A program made the position numbers and the translations under genes. From contig JAUZRR010000014.1 in NCBI GenBank assembly GCA_030950285.1, positions 16,906-80,905 on the forward strand: a stretch of DNA of 64,000 nucleotides, given 5' to 3'. This DNA is from Planctomycetota bacterium (GTDB taxonomy: Bacteria; Planctomycetota; Phycisphaerae; Phycisphaerales; UBA1924). This document shows, one piece after another, positions 15,896 to 24,757 of the stretch. How positions within the stretch are numbered: the first letter of the stretch is position 1; the number at the start of each line of letters is the position of its first letter. Below the pieces are notes generated by a model, which did not search any database, was not told the origin of the DNA, and saw nothing but the letters and a program-made list of their open reading frames with translations.

Positions 15896-17416
15896 TCACT
15901 TCCTCTCGGCACCAAACGGGTCGCCCTCGCGCGGTCCTTTGCCGATCAGTTTCACCAGTGGGGTCGACTTTGCTGTTGCGATAAACCGGTACGACCGGCT
16001 GTTGCGAACTCGCGCGAGCACAGCTCGCGGGTCTTCCTTGGGATCGACCTTCTCCCAACCCTCGCCGTACTTCGCGGTGGCGATCGCGCGGTAGAGCGGG
16101 TTGGACTTGAGCCGATCAACCGTCCGCCACGATCGACTCGACAGGATCCGTTCGAGCTCATCCATCGCGCCGAGTCTCTCGCGCACTCCCTTTGCAACCC
16201 CTGCGCCTGCCGCGAGGGTAGTGGCCTTGCCGACCGGCGCTCCGGTCAGCGGGTCTTTGGCAAACGCGAGTTGACTCGAACGCCGGTACATCGGCTCGAG
16301 CCCGAGTGCGTTCACTTTCCACGACCGCTCCCGCCCGGCGAGGAGGTCCTCGACCGCGCTGACAAACTGCTGGTAGCCGAACTCGAGCGTTCGCGGCCGC
16401 ATGAACTCGCGCGCAAACACGCTCATCGCACTCCACCGGCTCTCGTCGTCGAGAATCATCGCCAGCGCCCGCGCCAACGAGTCCGGCCGCGGTTGTGCCA
16501 GCAGGACGCCGTTCTCGGGCATATCAAACAGGTTGTTCGGCCGATGAATATCCACCACCGGCAACCCGCAGGCCATCATTTCGAACGGGATACGCGAGGG
16601 GTTGGTTGCGCTGATACACAGCCCCGCCGAGCACCGGTTGTAGAGCGCCGCGCACGCTTCGACACTTACCAACCCGAGGTGCTCGTGCTCGAAGGGCAGG
16701 TCGGGTTTTTCGCGGGTGCCATAGAGGTAGATCTTTACATCCGGCTTGTGCTTTTTGAGCGTGCCGAGCGTCTGGATCAGCAGGTGGGGGCACCGTCTCG
16801 GCTTCTCCGGCTGATAGATCGCACACACCGCGCGTTCTCGCTCGACCGCCGGATCGGGCCTGTAGATATTGCCGTCGGCACAGAACTCAAAGAACGTCGC
16901 CGGGCAGCCGTTCTCGCGCGTCAGCCGCTGTGTGAGCCAGCGCCCGATCGACACGACCGGCAATCCTAAGTTATACGAATCCTCTGCCCGCAAGTACCCG
17001 TCGTTGACAGGCATGAAGTACGCTTCGTAGTCCTGCACGAAGTAGGCTTTGCGGCACTTGATCTTCGGTCTTGCAACAAACGCAGCGGTATACCACGCCG
17101 TCGCGATCGCAAGATCAAACCCATCGGGGATATCAAACCCCAGGTGCAGCCGTTCGCCTTCAAACCCGAAGAACTCTCCGAGCTGCTCGCGCACGAGCGT
17201 CAGCCGCTCGGCCTCGTCGAGACACTCTTCGTTCGATGCCGGTTTCGGGTCCTCGACAAAGACGTGGCACTCGTGCCCGGCGGCTTCTAAGGCGTCAATA
17301 TTTTGTAAGATCGTGCGATGCCCGCCCGAGCCCTCCAGCGGCCGCGGCACCAGCCACGCGATGCGGGACCGCGTGCGTTCGGGAGCGGTGCCTGATTGTT
17401 CTTGTGCCTGCGTCAT
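15896..17416 (-). CDS. WsaF-like GT4 glycosyltransferase
   Basis: 506 residues. The N-terminal segment RIAWLVPRPLEGSGGHRTIL with HECHVFVEDP and FVQDYEAYFMP resembles the rhamnosyltransferase WsaF group; the C-terminal Rossmann domain has the family pattern NPSRIPFEMMACGLPVVD, in which the Glu in PFEMMA matches the donor-binding EX7E region. It probably extends a surface glycan in the cytoplasm for export by the neighbouring ABC transporter. The C-terminal 120 residues (after about 385) are an extra region with no domain I know. Confidence 0.8.
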   Translation of the reverse strand: MTQAQEQSGTAPERTRSRIAWLVPRPLEGSGGHRTILQNIDALEAAGHECHVFVEDPKPASNEECLDEAERLTLVREQLGEFFGFEGERLHLGFDIPDGFDLAIATAWYTAAFVARPKIKCRKAYFVQDYEAYFMPVNDGYLRAEDSYNLGLPVVSIGRWLTQRLTRENGCPATFFEFCADGNIYRPDPAVERERAVCAIYQPEKPRRCPHLLIQTLGTLKKHKPDVKIYLYGTREKPDLPFEHEHLGLVSVEACAALYNRCSAGLCISATNPSRIPFEMMACGLPVVDIHRPNNLFDMPENGVLLAQPRPDSLARALAMILDDESRWSAMSVFAREFMRPRTLEFGYQQFVSAVEDLLAGRERSWKVNALGLEPMYRRSSQLAFAKDPLTGAPVGKATTLAAGAGVAKGVRERLGAMDELERILSSRSWRTVDRLKSNPLYRAIATAKYGEGWEKVDPKEDPRAVLARVRNSRSYRFIATAKSTPLVKLIGKGPREGDPFGAERK

Positions 17417-17499
17417 GTCCTATTCAACTCCCGTTGTGTCGCGTTCTCTCGCGTGGGCCCAAATCCGAAACCTTGCCGAATCATCGTTTTCTGCGTGCA

Positions 17500-19146
17500 T
17501 CAGCCGAGCGTCTCCCCGGTCAACCAATCCGGTTCCGTGCGGTCTTGCTGCTTCAATCGGTCGAGAACTTCGCGCTGGTTCGCCACGATTTCTTCGAGAT
17601 GCTCAGCCCGCAGGCTCTGCAACTCGGCGTCAACATCGAGCCGGTTGAGCCGTTGCCGGAACGCTTTTGCGGCGTTTTCGCTCTCGCGCCGTGACCTCTC
17701 GATCGCACCCTGCAACCCGTCGAACCTCTCCACAACATCCGCCCGACTCTTCGCGTGCGACGAAGCCAGCGCCGCGACGTGGGTGGTCAGGTCCGCAAGG
17801 TGGGCGGTCTGGGCCGTGAGGGCTGCTTGCAGCGTTCGTCTGCCATCCTCGGCGGCTTTGATCTGTTCCTGCAAGCGCATCACTGTTGCGTTGCTCGCCG
17901 CGAGGGCTTCACGCACCTTTGCCGCTTGCTCGGCGTGTGTCTTTATCTGCTGTTCAACAGCCTTGAACCTCTCACGCTGCTCGGCCAGAAGTTCGTGCTG
18001 GCTTTGCACGCGGAGCCGAAGCTCGTCACGCGCAGCTTCTGCAACACCTGCTCTCTTCTCGAGCCGTGCGCTCAAATCGCTCTGCGCCCGGTGTTGTTTA
18101 CGCAGGGTCGCGATCGTCTCGTCGCGCAGCCGCACTTTCTCGGACTGCTGCTGGATCACCTCGTACCGCTCGCGCGCGAGCTTCCCTGCCGCCTCGAGCT
18201 GGGCTTTCTGTTTCTCAGCGGCGACCTTGCTGACACGGATCTTCTCCGATTGATCCTGGATGACATCGTACCGATCGCGTGCCAGCCGCTCGGCGGCCGT
18301 GACCTTCGCAACAACTTTCTCTAACGCCTCCTTCGGCACGGTCGATTGCCGCAACTCTGCAAGGCGCTCGCGAAGCTCGGTGTGAACAGCGGACTGCTTC
18401 TGGATCGTCTCCATCCGTTCCATTGCCATCCGACCGAGGTCTCGGCACTCGATCGCCGAGCGCTCCGCCTTTGCCATCGCGGGGTAGGCGATCAGTTTGT
18501 CACCGAGCCCCTCACGCTCCAACTCTCGCAGCCGCGCATCACCCTTGGGGAACAGCACTCCGAGCCCCCAGGAGTGCTCGAACGCGAAGCCCGGGTGCTC
18601 CTTTGCGAGCCGGTTCCAGAAGTCGGTCGAGCCGTAGCCGGTGTCGGGCGCGACATCGTGAAACAGCATCACCCCGTCGGGTGCGAGCTTGGGGAGCCAC
18701 GTCTCGAAGTCGTCCTTGACCGCCTCGAAGGTGTGCAGGCCGTCGATGTGCAAGAGGTCAACGCTCTCGTCATCGACCAACGCCAGCGCGTCGGCAAAGA
18801 ACATCTGGTGCAGCGTGATCTGTTGCTTGGGGAAGTGCTTCTTGACGATTCCCCGCACGGTGTCGAGCACTTCGGGGCCGTACTTCCCGGCGTGGTCTTC
18901 ACCCTCGAATGTATCGACGCCGATCAGCTCGGTGTCTTTCATCCGTCCGTCCTTCATCGCCTGGGCGAACGTGAAGAACGACGTCCCCCAGTGGACACCA
19001 AGCTCGGCGATGCGCGTCGGCCGCATCCACCGCACCAGGTCGTAGGCAAACCGCCGGTGCCCGCCCCAGGGCCACACCGGGTTCATCTCGCAGACCTTGT
19101 CGGCGAGGAACGTCGGCTCCCAGTATCTCCACGCTCGTTTAGTCAA
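17500..19146 (-). CDS. SAM methyltransferase with long C-terminal coiled coil
   Basis: 548 residues. Residues 1-210 are a class I methyltransferase: RIAELGVHWGTSFFTFAQA binds SAM, and LLHIDGLHTFEAVKDDF and VMLFHDVAPDTGYGS match the Methyltransf_24 type. Residues about 215-530 are almost unbroken heptad-rich, charged helix with repeats such as RERYEVIQQQSEKVRL and RDRYDVIQDQSEKIRV. The start overlaps the wzt stop by 8 bp. The combination and position resemble WbdD, the chain terminator whose coiled coil measures O-antigen length before Wzt binds the capped end; that role is inferred, since no kinase domain is present here. Confidence 0.75.
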   Translation of the reverse strand: MTKRAWRYWEPTFLADKVCEMNPVWPWGGHRRFAYDLVRWMRPTRIAELGVHWGTSFFTFAQAMKDGRMKDTELIGVDTFEGEDHAGKYGPEVLDTVRGIVKKHFPKQQITLHQMFFADALALVDDESVDLLHIDGLHTFEAVKDDFETWLPKLAPDGVMLFHDVAPDTGYGSTDFWNRLAKEHPGFAFEHSWGLGVLFPKGDARLRELEREGLGDKLIAYPAMAKAERSAIECRDLGRMAMERMETIQKQSAVHTELRERLAELRQSTVPKEALEKVVAKVTAAERLARDRYDVIQDQSEKIRVSKVAAEKQKAQLEAAGKLARERYEVIQQQSEKVRLRDETIATLRKQHRAQSDLSARLEKRAGVAEAARDELRLRVQSQHELLAEQRERFKAVEQQIKTHAEQAAKVREALAASNATVMRLQEQIKAAEDGRRTLQAALTAQTAHLADLTTHVAALASSHAKSRADVVERFDGLQGAIERSRRESENAAKAFRQRLNRLDVDAELQSLRAEHLEEIVANQREVLDRLKQQDRTEPDWLTGETLG

Positions 19147-20575
19147 CGCGGGTGATCCTTACATCCTTGAGCGGGTTGGTAAACATGCCGTGTACGGGTC
19201 GCTGTGGCGCGATCCCTGTTACCGCTACTACGTTGTGCGCCCAGCATTGCACCGTGTGGTGGTGCGCGTGCTTGCCCTCGCCGATGCCGAACGTCGCGGT
19301 GTATTCCGCCGGCCGCACCTCCGGCCACACATAGTCCAGCCGCACGATGTACCGCCCCGCTTCCGGGCATTCCAGCCGCCCCTTGGGTCTGCTCAGCGAG
19401 TTGTCTCCAAACACCGCGTTCCCGAAGCGGTCGTTCATTACCACGCCGAAGATCAGGTCCACCTTGGGCTCGGCGACCTCGATCTCGAAGTAGCACGCGA
19501 ACGAATCCCGCGGCTGGATCGTCCGCACCGTCTCGCCGTTGGAGTCGGCCAGCGCCACCCGGCGGATCACCACGTCGCCCGCGCCCCCGAGCTTGTCGGC
19601 GGGGACGCTGCACCAGGGCAGGCTCTCGTCGATTGCTTCGGACCTGCTGCCGGAGTTGGCGCCGCGCACCTCGCTCACGTGCGACCCCGCGTGGCGCCGA
19701 CCCGCCGGGCTGTCTTTCTTCCCGCTCCCGTGCTGCTCGTTGTGCACGATTCGCGTATAGAACGCGATCGCGTCGAGCGGCTCGCCCTCGAACGCCACCC
19801 GCCCCTGGTGCATCACCAGGGCCCGGTCGCAGTGGTTGGCCACCGCGTTGAGGTCGTGGGTCACCAGCAGCTTGGTCGTGTCCGCAAGCTCGTCGCGCAT
19901 GTACCGGTGGCACCGTTGCTGAAAGAAGACGTCCCCTACCGCCAGCGCCTCATCGACGACCAGGATCTCCGGCCGCACTTGCGCCGCCACCGCGAACGCC
20001 AGGCGCACGTACATCCCGCTCGAATAGGTCTTCACCGGCTGGTCGATAAAGTCGCCGATGTCGGCAAACTCGACGATCTGGTCGAACAGCTCGTTGATCC
20101 GCTTGCGCGACAATCCCCGGATCGACCCGGCGAGGTACACGTTCTCGCGCCCGGTAAACTCGGCGTTGAAGCCCGCGCCGAGCTCGAGCAATGCCGAGAT
20201 CTGCCCGTCCACCCGTACGGTTCCTTCGGTCGGGTTGAGCGTGCCGGCGATCATCTGCATGAGTGTTGACTTGCCCGACCCGTTGCGGCCGATGATGCCC
20301 ACGCTCTCACCCCGCCGCACGGTGAAGCTCACGCCTTGCACCGCCCAGAACTCGCGGTAGTACCTTTTCTTCCACCGCACCAGGGCCTGCTTGAGCCGAT
20401 CGGCCGGGTGTTTGTAGATCTGGTAGCACTTGCCCAGCCCGCGGACCTCGATCGCCACCGCCCGGGCCTTGCCCACCGCGCGCGCCACCGTTGGGGGGGG
20501 TGGGGGGGTTGGGGGGGGCGGGGGGGCCTTTGGCTCCCGGGGTTCGCGCTCGGGTTGGACAACGGTCTGTGCCAT
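19139..20575 (-). CDS. wzt: Polysaccharide ABC exporter, ATP-binding subunit with C-terminal glycan-binding domain
   Basis: 478 residues. Walker A GRNGSGKST, signature YSSGMYVRLAFAVAA, Walker B EILVVDEALAVGD and the switch LVTHD form the ATPase (about 40-290). The C-terminal part (from about 340) is the beta-sandwich that in Wzt proteins binds the modified end of the glycan. The N-terminus has a polyproline stretch coded by runs of 7-8 C/G (20493-20526). The ATG at 20575 begins MAQTVVQPER; an in-frame upstream extension has no domain. Permease wzm is divergent, 150 bp away. Confidence 0.9.
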   Translation of the reverse strand: MAQTVVQPEREPREPKAPPPPPTPPPPPTVARAVGKARAVAIEVRGLGKCYQIYKHPADRLKQALVRWKKRYYREFWAVQGVSFTVRRGESVGIIGRNGSGKSTLMQMIAGTLNPTEGTVRVDGQISALLELGAGFNAEFTGRENVYLAGSIRGLSRKRINELFDQIVEFADIGDFIDQPVKTYSSGMYVRLAFAVAAQVRPEILVVDEALAVGDVFFQQRCHRYMRDELADTTKLLVTHDLNAVANHCDRALVMHQGRVAFEGEPLDAIAFYTRIVHNEQHGSGKKDSPAGRRHAGSHVSEVRGANSGSRSEAIDESLPWCSVPADKLGGAGDVVIRRVALADSNGETVRTIQPRDSFACYFEIEVAEPKVDLIFGVVMNDRFGNAVFGDNSLSRPKGRLECPEAGRYIVRLDYVWPEVRPAEYTATFGIGEGKHAHHHTVQCWAHNVVAVTGIAPQRPVHGMFTNPLKDVRITRVD

Positions 20576-20725
20576 GGGTGCATGTCGCCGGGGGCCGCTC
20601 ACCGGCTCCCGTTTCCTCTCGTCGCTCCCGCGTAGCATGACTATACGCGAGAACAATCGACTCTCTCCCGCCCCCCACTCACCCCCCACTCACCTCCCAC
20701 TCACCCCCCACACCCACTCACCCCC

Positions 20726-21604
20726 ATGGCCATACACACCATCTCCACCCCCACCCCTCCCAACGCCGCTTCCACTTCTTTCCCCTCCCGGCTCAACCCC
20801 GTCGCGATGGTCCGGTCGCTCTGGGCCGGCCGTGAGTTGACTACCCAGTTTGCCGCCCGGCGGATCAAGGCCCGCTACAAGGGTCAGGCGTTCGGGTTTG
20901 CGTGGTCGATCACCGACCCGATCATCACCCTGGCGATTTACACGTTCGTCTTCGGCCTGGTGCTGCAGCGGGGGACCGACCCGGACGCTTCGGGCGGCAT
21001 CGCCCGCTTTGCCCTCGAGGTCTTCGCGGGGATCATCACCTTCGGCCTCTTCCGCGAGACCGTCGGGGCTGCTCCGATGATGGTTCTCGGCCAGCCCAAC
21101 TTTGTGAAGAAGGTCGTCTACCCGCTCGAGACGCTGCCGGTCTCGCAGTTGCTGGTTTCGCTGTTCAACTACGCGACGGGGCTGATTGTCTGGATCATCG
21201 GCTTTGCGATCTTTTCAGAGACCCACATCCCCAGTCCCCGGCTGCTGTTGGTGCCGGTGGTGCTGCTGCCGCTGGGGCTTTTGGCGCTGGGCGTCTCGTG
21301 GTTTCTCGCGTCGCTTGGTGTGTTCCTGCGCGACCTCAAGAGCCCGACGGGCAGCTTGCTGCACATGCTGTTCTTTCTGAGTGCGATTTTTTACCGCATC
21401 GACGACGTGCCCGAGGCCTACCGGTGGATGATCGCGATCAACCCGCTGGCCCAGTCGGTGGAGGCGGCCCGCGCGGTGATGTTTGGCGAGTCGTGGCCGG
21501 ATTGGTCTTGGTGGGGCGGGATGACGGCGGCCGGGCTGGTGCTGTGCGTGCTGGGGTATGCGTTCTTTATGAAGAGCCGCAAGGCGTTCGCGGACGTGAT
21601 TTAG
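20726..21604 (+). CDS. wzm: Polysaccharide ABC exporter, permease subunit
   Basis: 292 residues with six predicted membrane helices. ARYKGQAFGFAWSITDPI and FRETVGAAPMMVLGQPNFVKKVVYPLE are typical of the ABC2 Wzm/TagG/KpsM family. Together with Wzt it moves a lipid-linked glycan across the inner membrane. The gene pair is divergent, which is unusual since wzm and wzt are normally adjacent in one operon. The 150-bp intergenic region is rich in C runs (CTCACCCCCCA repeats, about 20670-20720). Confidence 0.9.
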   Translation: MAIHTISTPTPPNAASTSFPSRLNPVAMVRSLWAGRELTTQFAARRIKARYKGQAFGFAWSITDPIITLAIYTFVFGLVLQRGTDPDASGGIARFALEVFAGIITFGLFRETVGAAPMMVLGQPNFVKKVVYPLETLPVSQLLVSLFNYATGLIVWIIGFAIFSETHIPSPRLLLVPVVLLPLGLLALGVSWFLASLGVFLRDLKSPTGSLLHMLFFLSAIFYRIDDVPEAYRWMIAINPLAQSVEAARAVMFGESWPDWSWWGGMTAAGLVLCVLGYAFFMKSRKAFADVI

Positions 21605-21638
21605 AGCACGTCCGGAGAACCCGTTTCGCGTCGGTCCC

Positions 21639-22069
21639 GTGTCCGACACCGGGCCCGACATCGCGCAGGACACCACGCAGAGCTACTACGACGCGATCGC
21701 CGCCATGCACAGCGGGCCAAACGCCGGCAGCGACCTCATCGACACCATCAAGAACTTCGCCCAGGCCACCGACGACCCCAACGTCTACACCCTCGCCGAG
21801 ATCCCCCCGCCGGCGCCCCCGGCACCGTCTACGAGATCAAACGCCGCGACGACGGCGGGCCGTTCAACTACGTGGACACCGCCGGGAAGAAAGCCTTCAC
21901 CGACACCACCATCCTCCAGGGCGGCGGTCCCATGACCTACGAGATCACCGCCATCCGCTCAGAACTCCGCGGCAACCCCGCCCAGTTCAACGTCCGCCTC
22001 GGCTCGCCTGGCAACACCGTAAACGCCACCACCGAAACCACCGATGGCGAACTCGGCATCGCGGCCTGA
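21639..22069 (+). pseudogene. Small gene broken by a single-base frameshift
   Basis: Reading from GTG 21639 gives MSDTGPDIAQDTTQSYYDAI to LAEIPPPAPP, then loses sense. From the same place the +1-shifted frame continues with GTVYEIKRRDDGGPFNYVDT to DGELGIAA and stops at 22069. The switch falls in the C run around 21808-21820; adding one C restores a single reading frame of about 143 residues. A perfect terminator follows at 22117, so the transcription unit is intact. It could be a sequencing or assembly slip, a true pseudogene, or length-variable. The beta-rich C-terminal half (MTYEITAIRS) is not assignable to a family. Confidence 0.6.
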
Positions 22070-22116
22070 ACAGGCAGTGGCCTGAACAGCCAAGACAGCT
22101 CGTGGAAAGAACTCAG

Positions 22117-22154
22117 GACGACGCGGGAGCACCATTGCCCCGCGTCGTCTTTTT
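22117..22154 (+). terminator. Strong rho-independent terminator
   Basis: An 11-bp GC stem GACGACGCGGG (22117-22127) with CCCGCGTCGTC (22139-22149) is followed by TTTTT. The remaining 230 bases to the next gene hold no ORF I can support. Confidence 0.92.
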
Positions 22155-22390
22155 GGCTGTGCATGGAACAGCAGAACATGGAGAGAACCAATTGGCACCG
22201 TTGCCGATGCCCGGATGGCCACGAGCCGGGGCATCGGTCATGTCCGCACCGAGCCGTGCCCCCGCGGCCCCGGCCCCCGGCCCAAGCCGCCGCACTTCGG
22301 ATATGATCGAGAGGATCACACCAGGATCGCTCAGCCGCCTGCTGCGGGTACGATCCGGCTCACCACGTAATCTCCCAAGGAGGTGGTCTC

Positions 22391-23371
22391 ATGCCCAGCG
22401 GCTCAAACACCCTGAAACCCGTCTCCCCCGCAGGCCTCCTCGACAGGAGCGCTCCTGCGCGGGGCGAAGACAGCATGCTTGTGCTCCAGCGCAACGCTCG
22501 GACGCTCTGCACGCTCTGCCACCGATTCAACATCGAACCGTCCACAGCGATCCTCGAACGGGTGGCCTCGATCTATGACCGCAGGCCCAGCTGGGTGACA
22601 GCCGAGTCGCATCCGACCGATCTGCTGATTCTCTACCTCGCCGCCAGAGGGCTGCGCCCCCAGCGGGTTGTCGAGATCGGCGTGGCGTCGGGCCTCTCCA
22701 CATGCGGACTGTTGGCGGGCCTCGCGGACGCCGGTGTTCCCGCGAAAAACCCCCAAGACGGGCGAGAAACCGTGCAGAGCTTTGACATACTCGAGCATGT
22801 GCCTTGGGACGAGAATCGTCCTATCGGTGCCGCGATTGCCGAGGTCCTCCCCGAGCTCGCAGCGGGCGCGCGGATAAACACCTTTCGAACATCGCTTGAC
22901 CTGGAGCGCGAACTGGGGGATGTCCCCGTCGATCTTGCGTTCATCGATGGCGCACACAACCACCCATGGCCGCTGATCGACGCCATCCAACTCAGCAAGG
23001 TCATGGACCCGAATGGTTGGATCATTCTTCACGATGTCGCACTTGTCGAGCGTGCGATGCTTGAGGCACACCTCAGGCGCATGACAAAGCTGCCCTTCAC
23101 GCCCTCTCGTGGGGCCGAGTGGCATTTCGAGATGTGGCCATCGGAGAAACTGCGCGGGTCAGAATCGGGACACAATGTCGCGCTGGTGCGCCCTCTCCCG
23201 CTTGAGACGCTGCGCATGCACCCGAACCTCCAGGCGCTGGTCGCATTGCCTTGGGAAAGCGCTCCACCTGAGGCCGCCCAGTCTATTCTGGTAGAGTTTT
23301 GTGGGTCCGAGGCCGTCGAGCGGGGCAAGATACTCGGCCGGCCCGGACAGGCGCTCCTCCCAAGCTCGTAA
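22391..23371 (+). CDS. Class I SAM methyltransferase, sugar-modifying type
   Basis: 326 residues. VVEIGVASGLSTCGLLAG is the SAM loop; DLAFIDGAHNHPWPLIDAIQ and GWIILHDVALVERA follow the Methyltransf_24 pattern, as in the coiled-coil protein at 17500. An almost perfect Shine-Dalgarno (AGGAGGT at 22378-22384) sets the start at ATG 22391. Location between the exporter and a sulfotransferase suggests glycan modification. The first 40 residues before NARTLCTLCHRF are not conserved in kind. Confidence 0.75.
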   Translation: MPSGSNTLKPVSPAGLLDRSAPARGEDSMLVLQRNARTLCTLCHRFNIEPSTAILERVASIYDRRPSWVTAESHPTDLLILYLAARGLRPQRVVEIGVASGLSTCGLLAGLADAGVPAKNPQDGRETVQSFDILEHVPWDENRPIGAAIAEVLPELAAGARINTFRTSLDLERELGDVPVDLAFIDGAHNHPWPLIDAIQLSKVMDPNGWIILHDVALVERAMLEAHLRRMTKLPFTPSRGAEWHFEMWPSEKLRGSESGHNVALVRPLPLETLRMHPNLQALVALPWESAPPEAAQSILVEFCGSEAVERGKILGRPGQALLPSS

Positions 23372-23433
23372 CTGTCGTCGAGGATGCCGCGTCTTGTCCA
23401 CCGCCCGTTATCAGGGGGCTGGCGGCCCAATCT

Positions 23434-24702
23434 CTACTCTGCAAACACCTCGAGCCAGAAGAAGTACATCGCAAAGCTCCGCTTGTCGTCCCGCCCGGGC
23501 CATTCCTCTGCGGGCACCACCGTCCGAGAAACCTCGAACCGCAGGCGGCAATAGGCGTCGTTCTTTGAGAGAGTCTCGGGCGTGAGCACTGCCTCAAATG
23601 TCCGCTGGGCTTGCGGAGGATCATGCATCTGCCACCATGAAAGATCGAGTTCGTCGTCGTTGGCAAAGACCCGGACCGACTCGATCACATCCATCGTGTG
23701 AGCGCCCGCAAAGAACCGAAGCATCAGCGGCTTCTCGCACGGGAGCGGCAGGTCGAGTGTGGTGACGCGGCCAGGGCCAGACCACCGAGCCCAGGAACCA
23801 TCAGCAATCTTCTCGCGCACAAACCAGTTATCACCGAGAATCGGACTATCGAATCCAAGGCGGACAAGACTCTGACGCGGCCGTGCTCTCATGGCGGCGG
23901 TGTAACGATCCCGCGCGACTTCCGGCGTGAGGCGATCGATTTCGTTCTCCACTCGATCGCTTGCCATGCAATAGAGTTGCTCGTCAAACCCAGAGAGCTC
24001 AACCACACGAGACCGGGCCCGATCGGTGATCTCAGAGTCTGAAAACCTCGCAACACCCTTGTTGTACTCGGGGAACGACCGCACCTCGGGCCACCCGAAC
24101 TCCGCACATACCAAGCGGAGTGTGTCCGAAAAACGATCCTGCACCCCAACAACATCGATGGCGTCGAGTGTCTCAATGGCCCGCCGGAGCATCGCGGGGT
24201 CGCCATATTTCCGTTCCAGACCGGCACGGCCTTTCTGGTTCAACCGCGAGTGGCCGAAGTAGTCGTTCTGGATATTGTCGAGTGCCAGAAACCGAGTCTG
24301 GAAGTTGAGCAACTCCGCAACGCCTTGGTCACTCAGCACAAACTCCTCGAATGACTTGTCCTGAATCCACTCATTGAGCCAGTTGTCCTTGGTCGCTTTG
24401 AGGTGGCGATAGTGTGAAACCGCTCGACCCAAAGGCTCTCGCAATACTGTCACCATCCTCATCGGTGCCCCGATCATCTGTCTCAGGTAGAGACCGTGAT
24501 GACCACAAATCAATCGATAGCCACCAAGCACCGACGGTGGCTGCGGCAGCAAAGCAGAGAACTCCAGGTATGGACAGATATTGTCGATCGAAAACTTGTC
24601 TTCAAGAAATGTGCGAAGTGCCGAGCCCGCCGTCTTGGGAATATGAAGGAAGTAAAGTAACTCCTTCGGGCCATAATCACGAACATCGCCGACGATCGAC
24701 AT
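23434..24702 (-). CDS. Carbohydrate sulfotransferase family protein
   Basis: 422 residues. YFLHIPKTAGSALRTFLE is the PAPS 5'-phosphosulfate-binding loop of the sulfotransferase-2/heparan-2-O type; RMVTVLREPLGRAVSHYRH is the 3'-phosphate-binding motif. Residues 1-250 are the enzyme; residues about 290-422 are a beta-rich region (LGFDSPILGDNWFVREKIADG) that may bind glycan. The ATG at 24702 has AGAGGA ten bases upstream. In a polysaccharide-export neighbourhood it most likely sulfates a surface glycan. Confidence 0.75.
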   Translation of the reverse strand: MSIVGDVRDYGPKELLYFLHIPKTAGSALRTFLEDKFSIDNICPYLEFSALLPQPPSVLGGYRLICGHHGLYLRQMIGAPMRMVTVLREPLGRAVSHYRHLKATKDNWLNEWIQDKSFEEFVLSDQGVAELLNFQTRFLALDNIQNDYFGHSRLNQKGRAGLERKYGDPAMLRRAIETLDAIDVVGVQDRFSDTLRLVCAEFGWPEVRSFPEYNKGVARFSDSEITDRARSRVVELSGFDEQLYCMASDRVENEIDRLTPEVARDRYTAAMRARPRQSLVRLGFDSPILGDNWFVREKIADGSWARWSGPGRVTTLDLPLPCEKPLMLRFFAGAHTMDVIESVRVFANDDELDLSWWQMHDPPQAQRTFEAVLTPETLSKNDAYCRLRFEVSRTVVPAEEWPGRDDKRSFAMYFFWLEVFAE

Positions 24703-24757
24703 GGATTCGATTCCTCTCGTCATGCACCACACACAGCCTGTTTCAGTCCGCAGTCGC

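Noticed and set aside
21639..22069. Programmed frameshift
   Set aside because: No slippery heptamer with downstream pseudoknot was evident; a single-base slip in a C run is simpler.
20902..22578. A 558-codon frame on the plus strand
   Set aside because: Overlaps wzm in another frame and passes through the terminator at 22117.
12978..24702. Complete O-antigen or capsule cluster
   Set aside because: No sugar-nucleotide synthesis genes, initiating transferase or polymerase are present; only export and modification genes can be supported.
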